Of a DNA stretch of 64,000 nucleotides, positions 58,961 to 64,000 are shown piece after piece (within the stretch, counting starts at the first letter, position 1; each line of letters starts with the position of its first letter). The notes beneath the pieces were generated by a model that was given only the letters and a program-made list of their open reading frames with translations, was not told the origin of the DNA and made no database searches. Made by a program: the position numbers and the translations under genes. The stretch lies in assembly GCA_004299555.1 (NCBI GenBank), contig SCQU01000029.1:229443-293442 (forward strand), read 5' to 3'. The DNA is from Rhodanobacteraceae bacterium (GTDB lineage: Bacteria; Pseudomonadota; Gammaproteobacteria; Xanthomonadales; Rhodanobacteraceae).

Positions 58961-60046
58961 ATGTCACGAGCGTGGAATTTCAGTGCCGGTCCTGCGGCCT
59001 TGCCCGAAGCGGTCTTGCAGCGCGCGCAGCGCGAGCTGCTGGACTGGGGTGGCGCACGCGCATCGGTGATGGAGGTCAGCCATCGCGGCGCCGCGTTCAT
59101 GGACATGGCCGCCCGCGCCGAGGCCGACCTGCGCGGCTTGCTGGGCGTGCCATCCGGCTACAAGGTGCTGTTTCTGCAGGGCGGCGCGACCCAACACTTC
59201 GCACAGGTGCCGATGAACCTGGCGGCGGACGGCCAGCGCGCCGATTACATCATCAATGGGCACTGGGGCGAGAAGGCCGCGAGCGAGGGTGCGTTCTATG
59301 CCGCCACCCACGTTGCCGCCAGTTCCAAGGCGGATGGCTATACGTCCATACCCGAACGTGCCACCTGGGATCTCGATCCGCGTGCGGCCTATGTCCACAT
59401 CACCACCAACGAAACCATCCATGGCATCGAGTGGCGTGACATTCCCGAGGTGGGCGACGTGCCGCTGGTGGCGGACATGTCCTCGGACATCCTCTCGCAT
59501 CCGCTGGACGTGTCGAAATTTGGCCTGATCTATGCAGGCGCGCAGAAGAACATCGGCCCGTCGGGGCTGGTCGTGATGATCGTGCGCGAAGACCTGCTGC
59601 AGCGCCGGCCGCGTCCGTTGCCGCGCATCTTTCGCTATGCCGAGCAGGCCGCCGCCCATTCCATGCTGAATACGCCGAACACCTGGGGCTGGTACCTCGC
59701 TGGCCTGACCTTCCAGTGGCTCAGGGAGCAGGGCGGCCTGGTCGAAATGGAGCGCCGCAATCGGGCCAAGGCGGAATGGCTGTATGCCGCGGTCGATGGC
59801 TCCGGCGGCTATTACCGGAACCGGGTGCAGGTGGCCGCGCGCTCGCGGATGAACGTGATCTTCAACTTGCACGACACCGCGCTGGAGCCGGTGTTCGTGG
59901 CCGCCGCCGACCAGGCCGGTTTCATGGCGCTGAAGGGCCACCGTGCGCTGGGCGGCATTCGGGTGTCGCTCTACAACGCGGTGACGCTGGAGGCGGTGCA
60001 GGCCTTGTGCGGATTCATGGCCGAGTTCCAGCGCTGCCATGGCTGA
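58961..60046 (+). CDS. serC: Phosphoserine aminotransferase
   Basis: SerC transaminates 3-phosphohydroxypyruvate in serine synthesis and also acts in the pyridoxal phosphate pathway. The 361-residue protein (362 in E. coli) has NFSAGPAALPEAVL, LFLQGGATQHFAQVPMNL and the PLP lysine, Lys196, in YAGAQKNIGPSG. GAAGGAAAA precedes the ATG. hisC begins 8 nt before its stop. In Pseudomonas pheA follows serC; here it is absent. Confidence 0.97.
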   Translation: MSRAWNFSAGPAALPEAVLQRAQRELLDWGGARASVMEVSHRGAAFMDMAARAEADLRGLLGVPSGYKVLFLQGGATQHFAQVPMNLAADGQRADYIINGHWGEKAASEGAFYAATHVAASSKADGYTSIPERATWDLDPRAAYVHITTNETIHGIEWRDIPEVGDVPLVADMSSDILSHPLDVSKFGLIYAGAQKNIGPSGLVVMIVREDLLQRRPRPLPRIFRYAEQAAAHSMLNTPNTWGWYLAGLTFQWLREQGGLVEMERRNRAKAEWLYAAVDGSGGYYRNRVQVAARSRMNVIFNLHDTALEPVFVAAADQAGFMALKGHRALGGIRVSLYNAVTLEAVQALCGFMAEFQRCHG

Positions 60047-61160
60047 GCCGGCGCGCGCGTTTGATGCCGCGCGGCTGGTCAACCGTGCGACCGCACGCTT
60101 GCGCGCGTATGACCCGGGGCACGACCTGCCCAGCCTGCGCCGGCGCTTCGGTGCAGCCATCGCGGAACTCGGGTCGAACGAAAACCCGCTGGGGCCGAGC
60201 CCCCGCGCACTGGCGGCGATGCGTGCAGCGTTGCCCAATACCTGCCGCTATCCCGATCCGCGCGGTGTGGCGCTCAAGGGTGCGCTGGCCGAACGGCTCG
60301 GGGTCACCCCGGACCGCATCGCGCTCGGCAACGGCTCGCATGAGCTGCTGATGTTGCTGGCGCAGTGCTTCGCGGATGCCGGGCATTCGGTGGCATTTTC
60401 CGAATTTTGCTTTGCAGTGTTCCCGCTCGCGGCTGCGGCCGCGGGCGCACCGGCCATTCGGGTGCCCGCCTTGTCGCGGCGTCACCGCGGCGCGCCGCTT
60501 GGGCACGACCTGGCCGCCATCGCCGCAGCGCTCCGGCCCGATACACGGCTGGTTTATCTTGCCAACCCCAACAACCCGACGGGGACGTGGTTTGCGGACG
60601 CCGCGCTCGAAGCGTTCATGGCTGCGGTACCGCCCGAGGTACTGGTGGTCGTGGATGAGGCCTATCACGAGTACGTCACCGTGCCGGGGCTGTCGACCGC
60701 GCTCAAGCTGGCCGGCCGCTACCCCAATCTCATCGTGACCCGTACTTTTTCCAAGGCCTATGCGCTGGCGGGTTTGCGGGTGGGCTATCTGGTGGCGCAT
60801 CCGACTGTGGTGGCGGTGCTCGAACGCCTGCGTGAATCGTTCAACGTGAACCTGGTCGCGCTGGCGGGCGCCGAGGCGGCGCTGGGCGATGGTGCGTGGT
60901 TGGCCAAGGTGCGCGCGTTCAACCAGGCGGAGCGGGAATGGTTGCGCAACGGCTTGCGTGCGCGCGGCTACCACTGCCTGCCCTCGCAGGCCAATTTCCT
61001 GCTGTGTGTACTGCGGCATGACGCGGCCCCGCTTGAGCACCGCCTGGTTGAACGCGGCGTGATCGTGCGCCCGGTCGCCGGTTACGGCCTGCCGCGGGCA
61101 CTGCGCATCAGCGTGGGCAGCCGCGCGGAAAACCGGCGCCTGCTGCGGGCACTGCCGTGA
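60039..61160 (+). CDS. hisC: Histidinol-phosphate (aromatic-type) aminotransferase
   Basis: This 373-residue PLP enzyme has ELGSNENPLGPSP, LANPNNPTGTW, VVVDEAYHEYV and the PLP lysine in TRTFSKAYALAGLRVGYL. It belongs to the HisC2 type found in aromatic-amino-acid clusters of proteobacteria, which can act on phenylpyruvate or prephenate as well as imidazoleacetol phosphate. It overlaps serC by 8 nt and aroA by 4 nt, so a role in phenylalanine/tyrosine synthesis is likely. No other his genes are present. Confidence 0.92.
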   Translation: MAEPARAFDAARLVNRATARLRAYDPGHDLPSLRRRFGAAIAELGSNENPLGPSPRALAAMRAALPNTCRYPDPRGVALKGALAERLGVTPDRIALGNGSHELLMLLAQCFADAGHSVAFSEFCFAVFPLAAAAAGAPAIRVPALSRRHRGAPLGHDLAAIAAALRPDTRLVYLANPNNPTGTWFADAALEAFMAAVPPEVLVVVDEAYHEYVTVPGLSTALKLAGRYPNLIVTRTFSKAYALAGLRVGYLVAHPTVVAVLERLRESFNVNLVALAGAEAALGDGAWLAKVRAFNQAEREWLRNGLRARGYHCLPSQANFLLCVLRHDAAPLEHRLVERGVIVRPVAGYGLPRALRISVGSRAENRRLLRALP

Positions 61161-62467
61161 ATGCGCGCGTTGACTGGTTGGCCGCACCGGCGCGGCAGCC
61201 GCTGCGGGGAACGCTGACCGCACCGGGTGACAAGTCGATTTCGCACCGCGCGATCATGCTGGCGGCGCTGGCGGATGGCCCGTCGCGCATCAGCGGTTTT
61301 CTCGACGGCGAAGACACCCGCGCGACGGTGCGCATCTTCGGCCAGATGGGGGTGCGCATCGATGCCCCGGCAGCCGCCGAACGGGTCGTGCATGGCGTGG
61401 GCCTGCGCGGCCTTCGGGCCCCGCAGGCAGCGCTTGACTGCGGCAATTCGGGTACCGCGATGCGCCTTTTGACCGGCCTGCTGGCCGGGCAGGCGTTTGA
61501 CTCCGCGCTGGTGGGTGACGCCTCGCTGGCGCGGCGGCCCATGCGGCGTGTGGCCGAGCCGTTGCTGCGCATGGGCGCAAGCGTGGACACCGCCGGCGGC
61601 GTCCCGCCCGTGCAAATTCGTGGTGGACGGGCGTTGCGCGGCATCGAGTTTGCCTCGCCGGTGGCAAGCGCACAGGTGAAGTCGGCGGTGTTGCTCGCGG
61701 GCTTGTACGCAGCCGGCACCACGAGCGTCAGCGAACCGCGGCCCACGCGCGACTACACCGAACGGATGCTGGCCGCGCGCGGCTGGCCGGTCGCATTCTC
61801 AGCCGGCCGCGCCAGCCTGGAAGGTGGCCATGCCTTGCGGGCGGTGGACGTGGCGGTGCCGGCAGATTTTTCCTCCGCGGCGTTTTTCATCGTGGCCGCC
61901 ACGCTGGTGCCGGGGTCCGACCTGCTGCTGCGCAACGTCGGTGTCAATCCGCGCCGTACGGGTCTCCTTCGCGTGTTGCGCGCGATGGGCGCGGATATCG
62001 CGGCGGTCGATCCCCGCCGGTCCAGCGGCGAGCGGGTGGCCGGTCTCCGGGTGCGGCATGCGCCGCTGCATGGCATTGACGTGCCCGGCGAGAACGTCGC
62101 CGACATGATCGACGAGTTTCCCGCGCTGTTCGTCGCGGCGGCTGCGGCCGCGGGCACGACCACGATTCGCGGTGCGGCGGAGCTCCGGGTCAAGGAGTCC
62201 GATCGCATCGCGGTGATGGCTGCCGGCCTGCGCACACTGGGTGTCACGGTCAATGAAACGCCCGATGGCGCCCGGATCGAGGGGGGAACGCTGCAGGGCG
62301 GCGCTGTCGATTCGAACGGTGACCACCGCTGCGCGATGGCGTTTGCGGTGGCCGGGGCGGTCGCGCTGGCACCCGTGCGGATCGGCGATTGCGCGCACGT
62401 GGCGACGTCTTTCCCCGGTTTCATCGAACGGGCACGAGCTTGCGGGCTGGACGTGCGGGTCGCGTGA
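61157..62467 (+). CDS. aroA: 3-phosphoshikimate 1-carboxyvinyltransferase (EPSP synthase)
   Basis: AroA makes EPSP from shikimate 3-phosphate and PEP in the shikimate pathway. The 436-residue protein has LTAPGDKSISHRAIMLAALA, LDCGNSGTAMRLLTGLLAGQ, VKSAVLLAGLYAAGTT, and RVKESDRIAVMAAGLR. The GNSGTAMR motif with Ala (not Gly) in the PEP loop resembles class II enzymes. The start is GTG 61157, overlapping the hisC stop. cmk follows after 32 bp. Confidence 0.96.
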   Translation: MNARVDWLAAPARQPLRGTLTAPGDKSISHRAIMLAALADGPSRISGFLDGEDTRATVRIFGQMGVRIDAPAAAERVVHGVGLRGLRAPQAALDCGNSGTAMRLLTGLLAGQAFDSALVGDASLARRPMRRVAEPLLRMGASVDTAGGVPPVQIRGGRALRGIEFASPVASAQVKSAVLLAGLYAAGTTSVSEPRPTRDYTERMLAARGWPVAFSAGRASLEGGHALRAVDVAVPADFSSAAFFIVAATLVPGSDLLLRNVGVNPRRTGLLRVLRAMGADIAAVDPRRSSGERVAGLRVRHAPLHGIDVPGENVADMIDEFPALFVAAAAAAGTTTIRGAAELRVKESDRIAVMAAGLRTLGVTVNETPDGARIEGGTLQGGAVDSNGDHRCAMAFAVAGAVALAPVRIGDCAHVATSFPGFIERARACGLDVRVA

Positions 62468-62487
62468 GCCGGGGGCATTCGCACCGT

Positions 62488-62493
62488 TAAAAT
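62488..62493 (+). promoter_or_regulatory. -10-like hexamer directly before cmk
   Basis: TAAAAT ends 6 nt before the cmk ATG, with no Shine-Dalgarno sequence visible. It repeats the geometry seen at ribF and the dinG-type gene. Confidence 0.35.
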
Positions 62494-62499
62494 GCCCGG

Positions 62500-63183
62500 A
62501 TGCCAACCCAGGGCCCGATACCGGTACTGACGCTTGACGGCCCGTCCGGATCGGGCAAGGGCACCATTGCGCGTGCGGTGGCAACGCGGCTTGGCTGGCA
62601 CATGCTGGACTCGGGGGCGATCTATCGCGCCGTTGGCCACGCGGCGCTGGCGCACGGACTGGACCTGTCGGCCGTCGACGCGGTCGCCGCCTGCGCCGCC
62701 ACCACCCGGATCGAGTTCCGCGATCCCGGCGATGGCGGTGATACCCGCGTCGTGGTTGATGGCCGTGACGTCACCGATGCGATCCGTACCGAAACGGCCG
62801 GCGCGGCGGCATCGGCCATCGCCGCGATTCCCGCGGTGCGTACGGCGTTGGTGGCCAAACAGCTCGCGTTTCGGCGGCCGCCGGGGCTGGTCGCCGATGG
62901 CCGTGACATGGGTACCGTTATTTTCCCCGACGCGCCGTTCAAGGTGTTCCTGACCGCGAGCCCCGCCGAACGGGCCGCAAGACGCTATAAGCAGTTGAAC
63001 GCAAAGGGACTTGAAGTTACACTAACGAACCTTTTGCATGAGATCGAAGCGCGGGATGCGCGCGACGTATCGCGGACGGTTGCGCCATTGCGACCGGCCG
63101 CCGATGCCGTCGTCATCGATACCACCGGGTTGTCAATTGCGGCGGTGGTCACGGCCGTGCTGGCGGTGGTGCAAAAGGTTTGA
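62500..63183 (+). CDS. cmk: Cytidylate kinase
   Basis: Cmk phosphorylates CMP and dCMP. The 227-residue protein (same length as E. coli) has the P-loop [50 protein letters not shown] and the LID-type [18 protein letters not shown]. It sits between aroA and rpsA, the conserved gammaproteobacterial order. Confidence 0.97.
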   Translation: MPTQGPIPVLTLDGPSGSGKGTIARAVATRLGWHMLDSGAIYRAVGHAALAHGLDLSAVDAVAACAATTRIEFRDPGDGGDTRVVVDGRDVTDAIRTETAGAAASAIAAIPAVRTALVAKQLAFRRPPGLVADGRDMGTVIFPDAPFKVFLTASPAERAARRYKQLNAKGLEVTLTNLLHEIEARDARDVSRTVAPLRPAADAVVIDTTGLSIAAVVTAVLAVVQKV

Positions 63184-63190
63184 AACAACC

Positions 63191-63212
63191 CCGTGCCGAG
63201 GCGGCACGGTTT
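63191..63212 (+). terminator. Possible weak terminator after cmk
   Basis: CCGTGCC and GGCACGG form a 7-bp stem with a GAGGC loop, followed by TTTCC, 8 bp after the cmk stop. It could also be part of the rpsA leader structure. Confidence 0.4.
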
Positions 63213-63319
63213 CCCATCCATGGATGCCTCGGCATCCCCCAACCGGCGGATCGTCGCCCGTGGAGCAAGCAGCAATGGACCTTCAAGGCATCGCGATCCA
63301 ATCCCAACCTGGAATCCCC

Positions 63320-64000
63320 ATGACCGAAAGTTTTGCCGAACTGTTTGAACAGAGCCAAACGCTCAACAAATTGAAACCCGGATCCATCGTATCCGGCACC
63401 GTCGTTGAAATCCGCGCCGATGTGGTGGTGGTGAACGCCGGCCTGAAATCCGAGGGCATCGTCCCGCTCGAGCAGTTCAAGAGCGAAAACGGCGAGCTCG
63501 AGGTCAAGGTGGGCGACGTGGTGAAGGTCGCGCTGGAAGCCATCGAGGACGGCTTTGGCGAAACCAAGCTGTCGCGCGAGAAGGCCAAGCGCTCGATGGT
63601 GTGGGACGAACTGGAGGAAGCCTTCGAGAAGGAAGCTGCCGTCAGCGGCCGCATCAACGGCAAGGTAAAGGGCGGCTTCACGGTCGACATTCGCGACGTG
63701 CGCGCGTTCCTGCCGGGATCGCTGGTCGATGTGCGCCCGGTGCGCGATCCCGCGTACCTGGAAGGCAAGGATCTCGAATTCAAGATCATCAAGCTCGACC
63801 GCAAGCGCAACAACGTGGTGGTCAGCCGCCGCGCGATCGTCGAGAGCGAACATTCCGAGGAGCGCGAGGCGCTGCTGGAAAAGCTGCAGGAAGGCGCGAT
63901 CCTGCACGGCGTGGTCAAGAACCTCACCGATTACGGCGCGTTCGTGGACCTCGGCGGCATCGATGGCCTGCTGCACATCACCGACATGGCGTGGAAGCGC
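63320..64000 (+). CDS. rpsA: 30S ribosomal protein S1, N-terminal part (runs off the window)
   Basis: The first 227 residues of S1 are present, from [12 protein letters not shown] at ATG 63320. Two S1 OB-fold repeats (about 20-87, [22 protein letters not shown]; and 105-171, [17 protein letters not shown]) are complete and a third starts at [23 protein letters not shown]1 brings mRNA to the 30S subunit. The 136-bp leader before it lacks a strong Shine-Dalgarno site, in line with the known autoregulated, structured rpsA leader. Confidence 0.98.
   Translation, partial: MTESFAELFEQSQTLNKLKPGSIVSGTVVEIRADVVVVNAGLKSEGIVPLEQFKSENGELEVKVGDVVKVALEAIEDGFGETKLSREKAKRSMVWDELEEAFEKEAAVSGRINGKVKGGFTVDIRDVRAFLPGSLVDVRPVRDPAYLEGKDLEFKIIKLDRKRNNVVVSRRAIVESEHSEEREALLEKLQEGAILHGVVKNLTDYGAFVDLGGIDGLLHITDMAWKR

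Overview
The window is 64 kb of dense, GC-rich gammaproteobacterial chromosome, almost entirely housekeeping genes. Several features point to the order Xanthomonadales (Lysobacterales), most likely the Rhodanobacteraceae: the gene orders rplU-rpmA-obg/rpsT/murJ, bamD/rluD/pgeF, dinG(yoaA)-tsaB and serC-hisC-aroA-cmk-rpsA; a QEGLA-type metalloprotease; small FHA and DUF3011 proteins; and purine-rich palindromic intergenic repeats. The family assignment is an inference from gene content and not a search result. I see no prophage, CRISPR array, defence island or intact insertion sequence.

Layout. 0-2.5 kb: 3' end of a TonB-dependent receptor, a PnuC/PnuT-type vitamin transporter and an arylamine N-acetyltransferase. 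2.5-8.4 kb: tRNA-Glu(CTC), pcnB-folK, ribF-ileS. 8.5-15.9 kb: an S9 peptidase, a 33-bp tandem repeat, the QEGLA protein with rsgA, alaA, an SGNH hydrolase and lspA. 16-20 kb: sucC-sucD-nadE. 20.0-20.9 kb: a non-coding, hairpin-rich repeat element with terminal inverted repeats. 21-30 kb: bamD/rluD-pgeF, a tesA/ybbA-ybbP-like cassette and clpB under a possible sigma-32 promoter. 30-36.6 kb: an MFS transporter, then promoter, cobalamin riboswitch and btuB with two corrin amidotransferase genes. 36.7-44.6 kb: cytochrome b561, a D,D-carboxypeptidase, FmdB and DUF3011 proteins, PBP1B, a TPR lipoprotein, two DUF202 proteins and queE-queD. 44.9-51.2 kb: a DinG-type helicase, tsaB, a thioesterase and uvrA. 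51.3-57.6 kb: rplU-rpmA-obg, rpsT/murJ and panB-panC-panD. 57.7-64 kb: infA, an FHA protein, serC-hisC-aroA-cmk and the start of rpsA.

The most striking large-scale signal is the arrangement of two conserved operons. In other gammaproteobacteria rplU-rpmA-obg-rpsT-murJ-ribF-ileS-lspA and pcnB-folK-panB-panC-panD are separate contiguous blocks. Here pcnB-folK is followed by ribF-ileS, and 51 kb later murJ is followed by panB-panC-panD. The 51-kb interval therefore looks like a circularly permuted segment, opened between murJ and ribF and placed between folK and panB.

Smaller signals are a REP-like palindrome inserted in frame inside tsaB with a related copy in front of queE, a QueD homologue with tyrosine at the catalytic cysteine position, a set of genes with a -10-like hexamer exactly 6 nt before the start codon (possible leaderless mRNAs), and a structured spacer that splits sucC from sucD. 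I did not find a convincing new multi-gene system; the rest is well-known core biology.
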